Shown piece after piece: positions 1 to 5,226 of a stretch of 5,226 nt of DNA. A model generated the notes under the pieces. That model had not been told where the DNA came from. It made no database searches and was given only the letters and a program-made list of their open reading frames with translations. The DNA is taken from assembly GCA_027364495.1 (NCBI GenBank), contig DAHXPE010000092.1:1-5226 (forward strand), in the 5' to 3' direction. The translations under genes were made by a program, and so were the position numbers. Each line of letters begins with the position of its first letter. Positions within the stretch are counted from its first letter, which is position 1. The DNA is from Candidatus Heimdallarchaeota archaeon. Its GTDB lineage: Archaea; Asgardarchaeota; Heimdallarchaeia; Hodarchaeales; LC-3.

Positions 1-258
1 TAATTCTAATCCGAATCTTCTGACAGTTAAACTTTTTCCTGTACCTGGTGGACCTAAAACAAGAATAGATGGTATAAATGAGGAATTTTCATTTGAGGAA
101 GTGAAAAATGATTTAAAATAAGCAAATAATTGTTTGATTTCTTCTTCTCTAAAAGGTACATAATTTGGTAAATATTCCAAGGATAAAAATTGTTCGTTAA
201 TGAATATTTTATCGTTTTCTTTACTATTTTGCATTTCATTTACTAATATTTTATCCAT
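1..258 (-). CDS. cdc6: Orc1/Cdc6-type replication initiator, N-terminal part (cut by window edge)
   Basis: The minus strand is open from an ATG at 258 to position 1, giving 86 codons that run off the window. Residues 24-41 (FLSLEYLPNYVPFREEEI) match the leader found just before the ATPase domain of archaeal Orc1/Cdc6 proteins, whose usual form is 'LS..Y.P..LPHREEQI'. A Walker A motif, GPPGTGKS, follows at residues 69-76, then TVRRFGLEL, also typical of the family. Family members are AAA+ ATPases that bind origin repeats and load the MCM helicase; the rest of the AAA+ domain and the winged helix lie outside the window. An in-frame TAG lies 9 bases before the ATG, so 258 is the first ATG; Met9 is a less likely alternative. 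A TATA-like element lies at 292-298. The family call is strong; an unusual member or another AAA+ protein remains possible because only the N terminus is visible. Confidence 0.85.
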   Translation of the reverse strand, partial: MDKILVNEMQNSKENDKIFINEQFLSLEYLPNYVPFREEEIKQLFAYFKSFFTSSNENSSFIPSILVLGPPGTGKSLTVRRFGLEL

Positions 259-278
259 TAATAATCCCTAATAACATG

Positions 279-295
279 ATAAGGAGGAGCCTTAT
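279..295. repeat. Perfect 6-bp hairpin (inverted repeat) overlapping the initiator promoter
   Basis: ATAAGG at 279-284 is the exact reverse complement of CCTTAT at 290-295, with a 5-base spacer (AGGAG). The right arm shares four bases with the TATA-like element of the orc1/cdc6-like gene, and the whole element lies between TATA and the predicted start of transcription. Its GC content is higher than that of the surroundings. Such a position suits an operator, but a 6-bp stem can arise by chance. Confidence 0.5.
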
Positions 296-298
296 AAA
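292..298 (-). promoter_or_regulatory. Probable TATA box of the orc1/cdc6-like gene
   Basis: On the minus strand the sequence TTTATAA starts 40 bases before the ATG at 258. With the usual archaeal spacing of about 25-27 bases from TATA centre to transcription start, transcription would begin near 268-270, leaving a leader of about ten bases. No Shine-Dalgarno motif lies just upstream of the ATG. The element lies downstream of the malQ stop codon, so this gene probably does not depend on malQ transcription. This is inferred from motif and spacing only. Confidence 0.5.
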
Positions 299-316
299 GA
301 AACAATACAGATAATT

Positions 317-326
317 AAAAATAAAT
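317..326 (-). terminator. Possible oligo-T terminator after malQ
   Basis: On the minus strand, ATTTATTTTT lies 14-23 bases past the malQ stop codon, with further T-rich sequence on both sides. Archaeal RNA polymerase commonly terminates at T-tracts without a hairpin, so this is the best candidate 3' end for the malQ transcript. T-runs are common in DNA this AT-rich, so the call is weak. Confidence 0.3.
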
Positions 327-339
327 CGAAAATTACTAA

Positions 340-1872
340 TTATCCAATGCGATTATAGAGTTTTAAATAAAGCATTAATTTCTCAAAATATTCTGGGCTA
401 AACATGTCCCAATCGAATCTCCATTCCCAATTGCCATTCTCCTTACCGGGAAAATTCATGCGACCAGAATTATCAAGATGAAGAATATCCTGTAATGGAA
501 AAATAACAATTTTAGCAGTGGATTTTATACTTTCACGGATAAACACGTCATTTATATCTTCTAATGGTTGCATAAAGTAATTTTCTAAGCAATTTAGTTT
601 ATTTAGGCTTAAATTATTAAACCAACCTAGGATTGTTTCATTATCGTGTGTACCGGTATAAACAATATTATTTTCAGAAAAATTATGAGGTAAGTAAGCA
701 TTTTTGGAATTATAAGGTTCGTCAAATGCGAATTGAAGTATGTACATACCTGGAAAATTGTATTTATTTCTAAGTTTTTCAACTTCTTCAGTAATTATGC
801 CCAAATTTTCAGCTATTACTGGTAAATCTTTAATAGATTTTTTCAAACTATCAAAAAAATTTGATCCAGGACCCTTTATCCACTTACCTTTTACCGCAGT
901 TTTTTCAGTCGCAGGTATTTCCCAATAAGCCTCAAAACCACGAAAATGATCAACTCGAGCAATATCTACGCTTTTCAAAATATGGTTAAATCGATCTTTC
1001 CACCATTTATAATTTTGAGATTGATGTTGTTTCCATTTGTATAATGGATTTCCCCATCTTTGCCCAGTTATTGAAAAATAATCGGGTGGAACGCCAGCAA
1101 TAACTTCTGGCTGACCATGATCATCAATATAAAATAATTGGCGATTTGCCCATACATCAGCGCTATCTAAAGCCACAAAAATAGGAATATCACCAATAAT
1201 GAGAATTTGATTTTTTTTACAATATTTTTTTAATTCAAACCATTGCTCGAAAAATAAAAATTGGACAAAATTATGAAATTCAAATAAAGATGAATTTTTA
1301 CTTAACCATTGTTCGATGGCTTTTGGATCTCTATCTCTTAATTCATCTGGCCAACTGTTCCAAGGAATATTTCCTAGTTGGACTTTAATAGCCATGAAAA
1401 GAGCAAAATCATTTAGCCAAAAAGAATTATTTTTTTTAAATTTTAAAAACTTGGTTTGAAATGGATGTTTTTCCTTAGAGTTAAAATTTTGAAACGCTAT
1501 TTTAAGTAAATCCCATTTCCAAGGAATAATAAGTCCAAAATCAATATTGTGCCTACTTTTAATATTTAATTTCGGAATATCATTTGGTTCAAGTAGCTTT
1601 GAATCTACAAGTTTTTCAACTGAAATTAAAAGAGGATTTCCGGCAAATGCAGAAAAACATTGATAGGGTGAATTGCCATATCCAGTAGGTCCTAATGGTA
1701 GTATTTGCCAATATTTTTGTTTATATTTTTTTAAAAGATCTACAAATCTAAATGCATCAGTACCCAAATCACCAATACCATATTTATTAGGTAATGATGT
1801 TGGATGTAGTAAAATACCACTAGATCTTTTGACTTTGTCAAAGAAATTTTTTGATTCTTTTTTTTTAGTCAT
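340..1872 (-). CDS. malQ: 4-alpha-glucanotransferase (amylomaltase), GH77 family
   Basis: This 510-residue protein is the usual length for a cytoplasmic GH77 amylomaltase (EC 2.4.1.25), which moves alpha-1,4-glucan segments between maltooligosaccharides and releases glucose. The N terminus carries RSSGILLHPTSLP (residues 16-28) and GIGDLG (32-37), then ILPLGPTGYGNSPYQ (57-71), all GH77 signatures. The catalytic set is complete: nucleophile Asp308 in ARVDHFRGF, acid/base Glu355 in IAENLG, and the third carboxylate Asp410 in GTHDNET. The 258-279 segment (AGVPPDYFS...WGNPLY) is the family's substrate-covering loop. No signal peptide is seen. An in-frame TAA lies 12 bases before the ATG, fixing the start. 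Codons 3-5 form part of a nine-A run. No other glycogen or maltodextrin gene is visible, so the physiological substrate is not shown. The family call is very secure. Confidence 0.97.
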   Translation of the reverse strand: MTKKKESKNFFDKVKRSSGILLHPTSLPNKYGIGDLGTDAFRFVDLLKKYKQKYWQILPLGPTGYGNSPYQCFSAFAGNPLLISVEKLVDSKLLEPNDIPKLNIKSRHNIDFGLIIPWKWDLLKIAFQNFNSKEKHPFQTKFLKFKKNNSFWLNDFALFMAIKVQLGNIPWNSWPDELRDRDPKAIEQWLSKNSSLFEFHNFVQFLFFEQWFELKKYCKKNQILIIGDIPIFVALDSADVWANRQLFYIDDHGQPEVIAGVPPDYFSITGQRWGNPLYKWKQHQSQNYKWWKDRFNHILKSVDIARVDHFRGFEAYWEIPATEKTAVKGKWIKGPGSNFFDSLKKSIKDLPVIAENLGIITEEVEKLRNKYNFPGMYILQFAFDEPYNSKNAYLPHNFSENNIVYTGTHDNETILGWFNNLSLNKLNCLENYFMQPLEDINDVFIRESIKSTAKIVIFPLQDILHLDNSGRMNFPGKENGNWEWRFDWDMFSPEYFEKLMLYLKLYNRIG

Positions 1873-1899
1873 ATTATCATCAAATTAAGCTCATTTATT

Positions 1900-1908
1900 T
1901 ATTTAAAA
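1900..1908 (-). promoter_or_regulatory. Probable TATA box of malQ
   Basis: TTTTAAATA on the minus strand lies 28-36 bases before the malQ ATG, inside a longer A/T-only stretch. The spacing fits an archaeal promoter with transcription starting close to the ATG. No Shine-Dalgarno motif precedes the ATG. Because the region is almost pure A/T, the exact bases used by TBP cannot be fixed from sequence. Confidence 0.4.
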
Positions 1909-1936
1909 TAAACTGAGGTCAAAAATTTAAATTTCA

Positions 1937-1959
1937 CAATAAATATAATCTATTTATTG
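1937..1959. repeat. 9-bp perfect inverted repeat with 5-base loop
   Basis: CAATAAATA at 1937-1945 pairs exactly with TATTTATTG at 1951-1959 across the spacer TAATC. It lies about 65 bases upstream of malQ and more than 230 bases upstream of the small protein gene, in non-coding DNA. Nine exact pairs with a 5-base spacer is longer than the other hairpins seen here, though the AT-rich composition raises the chance of random occurrence. It could be a binding site for a dimeric regulator of malQ, or an origin element. Confidence 0.55.
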
Positions 1960-2146
1960 CAGTTAACAGCCGTTTATTTTGTAGATTAATATTTTTTTTG
2001 TAAAATTCCTATCATCCACTCCTAAAAAAATATGCTGAATTATACTTTCAAAACAGAAAATATTGTTAAAATTTAAAATATAATCATATATTTAGTATAA
2101 AAGATAAATAAATAAGGACTTTTGAGCCATATGTAATTTGCTCTTA

Positions 2147-2164
2147 GGAAAAACTTTTTATATC
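2147..2164 (+). promoter_or_regulatory. BRE and TATA box of the small protein gene
   Basis: The sequence reads GGAAAAAC (2147-2154) followed at once by TTTTTATATC (2155-2164), the arrangement of an archaeal BRE plus TATA box. The TATA centre lies about 35 bases before the ATG at 2195, so transcription should start near 2186 with a leader of about nine bases. This is the best-looking promoter in the window and supports the small gene as real. Confidence 0.6.
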
Positions 2165-2194
2165 TTTTAGTAAATTTAGTAGTACTGAATAAAA

Positions 2195-2449
2195 ATGGAC
2201 AATCAAGATTATCTACCCTATAATCATTTTTTTTATAAGTTCCGTTCATTGGATAAGGAATTGGAAACAAAAGTAAAATGTGTATTGAAAGGGTGCCAAA
2301 GAATAGCTAAGTATTCTATTTCGCTAATAAAACCAAGTAATACGAATGATGAAACTAAACAAGGAATTAAATTTATTTGTGCTAATCATTTAGAAAATTG
2401 GGACACAATAAAAGCAAATTTAATTGACGATAAATCATTCAAAGATTAA
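2195..2449 (+). CDS. Small hypothetical protein with Cys4/His-type zinc-binding-like motif
   Basis: I do not recognise this 84-residue protein. It is hydrophilic, with no signal peptide or membrane segment. Its notable feature is two metal-ligand-like pairs: Cys29 and Cys34 in KCVLKGC, and Cys62 and His65 in ICANH, separated by 27 residues. The pattern CX4C-X27-CX2H resembles a small treble-clef or zinc-ribbon-like fold, and the 'C..GC..A.Y' and 'F.C..HL..W' surroundings look like one compact domain. The N terminus (1-28) is acidic and aromatic, the C terminus charged. The gene has a good BRE/TATA upstream, its own orientation, and ends 22 bases before the nadE stop codon (convergent). No longer reading frame overlaps it convincingly. 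Any role (nucleic acid or protein binding) is guesswork. Confidence 0.7.
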   Translation: MDNQDYLPYNHFFYKFRSLDKELETKVKCVLKGCQRIAKYSISLIKPSNTNDETKQGIKFICANHLENWDTIKANLIDDKSFKD

Positions 2450-2471
2450 ATGATATTTATTACAAAATTAT

Positions 2472-4424
2472 TTAGAGTAACCAACTGTCTCCAGAAATAT
2501 CACCGGGAACCCGCCAATCACTGCGAGGGGAAAGAGAGACCAATCCTATTTTCGGACCTTCAGGCATGGATGATCTTTTAAATTGATTTGTGAAGAATCT
2601 TTTTAGAAAAATATTCAAAAATTTCTTTAAATCTGCTTCTGAATATTTTCCTTCAAAAGCAATTTTAGCCAAAAAGAAAATTTTCTTCGGATAGAATCTG
2701 TATCTAATAAAGTTATATAAGAAAAAATCGTGTAACTCAAAAGGTCCAATAAGGTCTTCGGTCTTCTGAGTTATTAATTCTTGATTTTTTGAAGGTAGGA
2801 GTTCAGGAGAAATGGGTAACGATAAAACTTTTAATAATGATTCTCGATTTTCTTTAAATTCCAAGTTACTTTCGGCGAACCATTTGATAAGTAATTTCAC
2901 TAGTGTTTTTGGGATACTGCAATTGACATTATAAGAACTCATATGATCTCCATTAAAAGTGGACCATCCTAAAGCAATCTCAGATAAATCTCCGGTACCA
3001 ACGACAATACCATTAATCTGATTAGCTTTATCAAATAATATTTGTGTTCTTTCTCTGGCTTGTGCATTTTCATATGTTATATCAAAAGTATTCGGATCTT
3101 GCTTTATATCTTTGAAATGCTGTTTTATAGAATTAACTATTGAAATAGTATCTAATTTGACGTCCAATGCTTTACAAAGCTCTTGAATATTAGACTTTGT
3201 CGTATCAGTAGTGCCCAAACCAGGCATTGTCAAAGCAAGAATTTTTTCTCTGGAAATATTCAATATTTTTGCACTTTCAATCGTGACAAGGAGAGCTAAA
3301 GTGGAATCTAAACCTCCCGAAACAGCAATAACGAAATTTTCAGCTTTGGATCTAACAAATCTCATTGCAAGAGCTGATGATTGGATTGAAACAATTTCTT
3401 TACAGCGATCAGCAATTGACTGAGAATCTTGAAGATCTGGGATGAAAGGAAACGGATTAACATTTCTTGCGAGATTATCTTTAGTAAAATCTAATTGATA
3501 GGTAGAAAATTTGAGAATTTGATATCGATCTGAATTTTCTCGAACGCAATCTCCCCAAACAGTGTTTCGTGATCTCTCATTTAAAAGCAGGTCAATATCA
3601 ACATCAGCTGTTAAAATTGCTGTATCATTCGAAAACCTTTGGGACTCATTCAATAATTTTCCATTTTCATAAATTGACACATATCCACTAAAAACCAGTT
3701 CACTTGTTGATTCACCGAGCCCAGAAGAAATATAACAGTAAGCAGCAATTAAACGTTCAGATTGATGCTGAATTAGTCGTCTTCGAAATTCATATTTTCC
3801 AATTATCTCATTACTAGCTGAAATATTGAATATTAGTGAAGCACCTTGGAGTGCAAGTTTTCCGCTAGGTGGTTCAACAGACCATAAATCCTCACAAATT
3901 TCAATACCAAACAATAAATCTGATCGAAAAAAATCTTTGAAAATAACATGCTTACCAAAGATAATTGGATAGTCAAAATGATCCAAATTTATTGAAATAG
4001 TCTGGTTCAGTGCTGAATGAAAATAAATTTTTTCTTTAAACTCAGCATAATCTGGCAAATAAGATTTTGGAACGAGAGCTAATAATTGCCCTTGATTAAA
4101 AATTGCTGCAGTATTAAAGATCATTGAGTTGTAGCGAAATGGCAATCCGACAATTAAAACAACATTTGGATATTTTTTTGAGACGGATTCAATTTGTTTT
4201 AAACTATTTAATGCCTCATCAAGAAGAAACTGCTCATGAAAAAGATCACCACAAGTATACCCAGTTATTGCAAGTTCAGGAAAGCATAAAAATTGGGATT
4301 TTGAAGAATAGGATGTAATAATTTCAATGATTTTTTTAGTGTTAACCTTGACATTTGCTACTTCTAAATGGGGCCTGCAAAGAGCAACCCGAACAAAACC
4401 AAAACTATTATTAACTTCAGACAT
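2472..4424 (-). CDS. nadE: Glutamine-dependent NAD+ synthetase (two-domain)
   Basis: This 650-residue enzyme makes NAD+ from deamido-NAD+, ATP and glutamine (EC 6.3.5.1), the last step of NAD synthesis in the cytoplasm. Residues about 10-300 form a nitrilase-like glutaminase domain with the triad Glu50 (FPE), Lys120 (VPKSYLP) and Cys177 (EICEDLW). Residues about 335-650 form the ammonia-using synthetase domain: P-loop SGGLDS (369-374), then YENAQARERTQ (451-461), VGTGDLSEIALGW (475-487) and GDHMSSYNVN (492-501). The C terminus, with FKRSSMPEGPKIG and SPRSDWRVP, is typical of the long bacterial type (M. tuberculosis NadE, about 680 residues). Nothing essential appears to be missing. Many archaea instead carry only a short ammonia-dependent NadE, so this long form is notable here. 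It lies 28 bases after the EngB-like gene, on the same strand. The family call is very secure. Confidence 0.97.
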   Translation of the reverse strand: MSEVNNSFGFVRVALCRPHLEVANVKVNTKKIIEIITSYSSKSQFLCFPELAITGYTCGDLFHEQFLLDEALNSLKQIESVSKKYPNVVLIVGLPFRYNSMIFNTAAIFNQGQLLALVPKSYLPDYAEFKEKIYFHSALNQTISINLDHFDYPIIFGKHVIFKDFFRSDLLFGIEICEDLWSVEPPSGKLALQGASLIFNISASNEIIGKYEFRRRLIQHQSERLIAAYCYISSGLGESTSELVFSGYVSIYENGKLLNESQRFSNDTAILTADVDIDLLLNERSRNTVWGDCVRENSDRYQILKFSTYQLDFTKDNLARNVNPFPFIPDLQDSQSIADRCKEIVSIQSSALAMRFVRSKAENFVIAVSGGLDSTLALLVTIESAKILNISREKILALTMPGLGTTDTTKSNIQELCKALDVKLDTISIVNSIKQHFKDIKQDPNTFDITYENAQARERTQILFDKANQINGIVVGTGDLSEIALGWSTFNGDHMSSYNVNCSIPKTLVKLLIKWFAESNLEFKENRESLLKVLSLPISPELLPSKNQELITQKTEDLIGPFELHDFFLYNFIRYRFYPKKIFFLAKIAFEGKYSEADLKKFLNIFLKRFFTNQFKRSSMPEGPKIGLVSLSPRSDWRVPGDISGDSWLL

Positions 4425-4444
4425 GGCTAAAAACCAAAATTTAC

Positions 4445-4450
4445 TTATAA
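4445..4450 (-). promoter_or_regulatory. Possible TATA box of nadE, between engB and nadE
   Basis: TTATAA on the minus strand lies 21-26 bases before the nadE ATG, inside the 28-base gap after the EngB-like gene. The spacing suits a leaderless transcript starting at or next to the ATG, and no Shine-Dalgarno motif precedes the ATG. Co-transcription from the upstream gene is equally possible, and both may occur. Confidence 0.35.
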
Positions 4451-4452
4451 TT

Positions 4453-5049
4453 TTAATTATATTTCCAAAAAAATGACTCTAATTCGTCAAAGAGTTCATC
4501 ACATAACATTTGTAAGTAGATTAAAAATGAATCAAGTCCTGATTTATACTTTAGAGAAACAGGAAAGAAAACTATATTTTCAGGGAAAAATTTAACAAAT
4601 TGATCATGATCTATTTTATCTGGAAGTTTGTCAATTTTATTGCCTAAAACTATGACATTTTTATTTGTTAATTCAAATAAAAATTCTGTTAATTCAAAAT
4701 CAATAGGAATAAATCCTTTATTATCAAATTTAGAAGAAATCAGTTCAATATTTGATAAATCAGCAATAACAATCCCTACTAAGATATTAGGCTTTATTTC
4801 TTCTAAGAAATCGACCGTATTTTGCTGCAAGTGATCAGCAAAAGATTTAGACCTTCCAATAACCTTTCCATAGCCAGGAAAATCTAAAATTGTCAAATTT
4901 TCTGAAACCTGAATTTTTTTAATTTTTTTAGTAGTACCACTCTTTCTACCGACTGCAGCATTTTTTTTACCAGTTAAAATTCGAATCAATGTGCTTTTAC
5001 CGGAAGAAGGATGACCAACTATTGGGATGTAATAAATAATTACCAGCAA
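4453..5049 (-). CDS. engB: EngB-type (YihA/YsxC) GTPase, archaeal form, probable TTG start
   Basis: This 198-residue protein is a TRAFAC-class GTPase of the EngB family; bacterial members help assemble the large ribosomal subunit, while the archaeal role is little known. G motifs in order: P-loop GHPSSGKST (12-20), SGTT (37-40) as G2, DFPGYG (56-61) as G3, NKID (137-140) as G4 and a weak SLK (165-167) as G5. DFPGYG is an EngB hallmark, and KGFIPIDFELTEFLFEL (111-127) matches a stretch peculiar to archaeal EngB proteins (RGEIPIDIE...FL.EL). The usual P-loop is GRSNVGKS; here the Asn is a Ser. No ATG fits: an in-frame TAA lies 6 bases before the TTG at 5049, and that TTG leaves nine residues before the P-loop strand ends, as expected. 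A short AAAAAGG sits almost against the TTG. Family call good; start less certain. Confidence 0.88.
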   Translation of the reverse strand: MLVIIYYIPIVGHPSSGKSTLIRILTGKKNAAVGRKSGTTKKIKKIQVSENLTILDFPGYGKVIGRSKSFADHLQQNTVDFLEEIKPNILVGIVIADLSNIELISSKFDNKGFIPIDFELTEFLFELTNKNVIVLGNKIDKLPDKIDHDQFVKFFPENIVFFPVSLKYKSGLDSFLIYLQMLCDELFDELESFFWKYN

Positions 5050-5074
5050 ACCTTTTTAATTTTTTAAACTAGAG

Positions 5075-5087
5075 TTTTATGCTTTAA
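5075..5087 (-). promoter_or_regulatory. Possible BRE/TATA of the engB-nadE pair
   Basis: On the minus strand GTTAAAGC runs directly into ATAAAA (5075-5080), 26-31 bases before the proposed TTG start. This resembles a BRE followed by a weak TATA box and would give a transcript starting at or a few bases before the start codon. A second A/T stretch (TTTAAA, nearer the gene) is too close to serve as TATA for this start. Confidence 0.35.
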
Positions 5088-5187
5088 CACTCTTAAATAC
5101 TTAATAATTTGCATAATTATAAAAATATAAATTAAAAAAGTATCTTAAAAACAAGTTACCATAGTTGTTGAATTGACTGAAAAAATG

Positions 5188-5195
5188 TTATAATA
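5188..5195 (+). promoter_or_regulatory. Possible TATA box of a gene starting at 5215
   Basis: TTATAATA lies 20-27 bases before an ATG at 5215, preceded by GAAAAAATG, which has the purine/A character of a BRE. The spacing suits a leaderless archaeal gene. It would make the 5050-5214 spacer a divergent promoter region, as at 1873-2194. Only four codons of the gene are visible, so the support is limited. Confidence 0.35.
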
Positions 5196-5214
5196 AAAAA
5201 TATAGTATTGAACT

Positions 5215-5226
5215 ATGACAGGAACT
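5215..5226 (+). CDS. Possible start of a rightward gene, cut by window edge
   Basis: The last 12 bases read ATG ACA GGA ACT (Met-Thr-Gly-Thr) and stay open to the edge. An in-frame TGA ends 3 bases before the ATG, so this would be the first start codon, and a TATA-like element lies at leaderless spacing. Nothing can be said about the product. The alternative is that no gene starts here and the edge holds only spacer, or the 3' end of a leftward gene (one minus-strand frame is open to about 5145). Confidence 0.35.

Larger units (their letters stand above)
1873..2194. other. 322-base AT-rich divergent intergenic region
   Basis: This spacer separates malQ (leftward) from the small protein gene (rightward). 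I see no convincing gene in it on either strand. It holds a promoter at each end, a 12-base palindrome AAATTTAAATTT at 1923-1934, a 9-bp hairpin at 1937-1959, the palindrome GTTAAC at 1962-1967, an eight-T run near 1990, and the decamer AAATATAATC at 1941-1950 and again at 2076-2085. No copy of the known archaeal origin recognition box was recognised. It could be only a double promoter, or an origin region given the nearby initiator gene. Confidence 0.6.

Noticed and set aside
54..239. A 61-codon minus-strand reading frame
   Set aside because: It overlaps the orc1/cdc6-like coding region in another frame; that other frame carries clear family motifs, while this one encodes a low-complexity Tyr/Asn/Lys-rich string with none.
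251..277. A minus-strand upstream micro-ORF (ATG at 277, eight codons) whose stop overlaps the initiator's start codon
   Set aside because: The predicted start of transcription, near 268-270, lies inside it, so its ATG would not be in the transcript, and it has no ribosome binding site.
281..289. AAGGAGGAG on the plus strand, a perfect-looking Shine-Dalgarno motif
   Set aside because: No start codon lies at a working distance downstream on the plus strand; the bases are better explained as the left arm and loop of the hairpin.
259..339. Origin recognition boxes upstream of the initiator gene
   Set aside because: I looked for the TTCCA..GGAAA-type core with a G-string in this gap and in the two larger spacers and saw no convincing copy; lineage-specific boxes cannot be excluded.
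2073..2270. A 65-codon minus-strand reading frame over the start of the small protein gene
   Set aside because: It covers non-coding AT-rich DNA and the antisense of the small gene, shows no domain, and conflicts with the good plus-strand promoter at 2147-2164.
3211..3423. Plus-strand reading frames inside nadE (also 4124-4318), malQ (740-928, 1673-1888) and engB (4628-4834)
   Set aside because: All are antisense shadows of genes with complete catalytic motifs; none has a recognisable motif or promoter.
1..5226. CRISPR arrays, tRNA or rRNA genes, insertion sequences, and defence or toxin-antitoxin modules
   Set aside because: No regularly spaced repeats, cloverleaf-like sequence, transposase motif or paired small genes were found; nearly all of the DNA is explained by housekeeping genes and their spacers.

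Overview
The window is very AT-rich (G+C about one third or less by eye) and reads as a piece of an archaeal chromosome. Three lines of evidence point to an archaeon. A replication initiator of the Orc1/Cdc6 type is cut by the left edge. The small GTPase near the right end follows the archaeal form of EngB. Most genes are preceded by archaeal-looking TATA (and partly BRE) elements 20-40 bases before a start codon with little or no leader, rather than by a Shine-Dalgarno motif. An uncultured low-GC lineage such as an Asgard archaeon would fit, but the sequence alone does not prove this.

Layout, left to right: (1) 1-258, minus, the N-terminal 86 codons of an Orc1/Cdc6-like AAA+ ATPase, continuing beyond the edge. 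(2) 259-339, a short gap with a TATA box partly inside a small perfect hairpin. (3) 340-1872, minus, a full-length GH77 4-alpha-glucanotransferase (MalQ). (4) 1873-2194, a 322-base AT-rich divergent intergenic region with outward promoters, a 12-base palindrome, a 9-bp hairpin and a 10-base direct repeat. (5) 2195-2449, plus, an unrecognised 84-residue protein with two Cys/Cys-His pairs, convergent with the next gene. (6) 2472-4424, minus, a full-length two-domain glutamine-dependent NAD+ synthetase. (7) 4453-5049, minus, an EngB-type GTPase 28 bases upstream of nadE, probably started by TTG. (8) 5050-5214, a second AT-rich divergent spacer, with a possible plus-strand gene start at 5215.

The genes are housekeeping functions (replication initiation, alpha-glucan metabolism, NAD synthesis, probably ribosome assembly) and do not form an obvious single pathway. 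engB and nadE may be co-transcribed. malQ and the orc1/cdc6-like gene face the same way, but each seems to have its own promoter. I see no CRISPR array, transposase, tRNA, rRNA or defence system. The points most worth a second look are the initiator gene with its hairpin-promoter and nearby AT-rich spacer (possible origin neighbourhood), the altered P-loop of the EngB-like protein, and the small zinc-binding-like protein.
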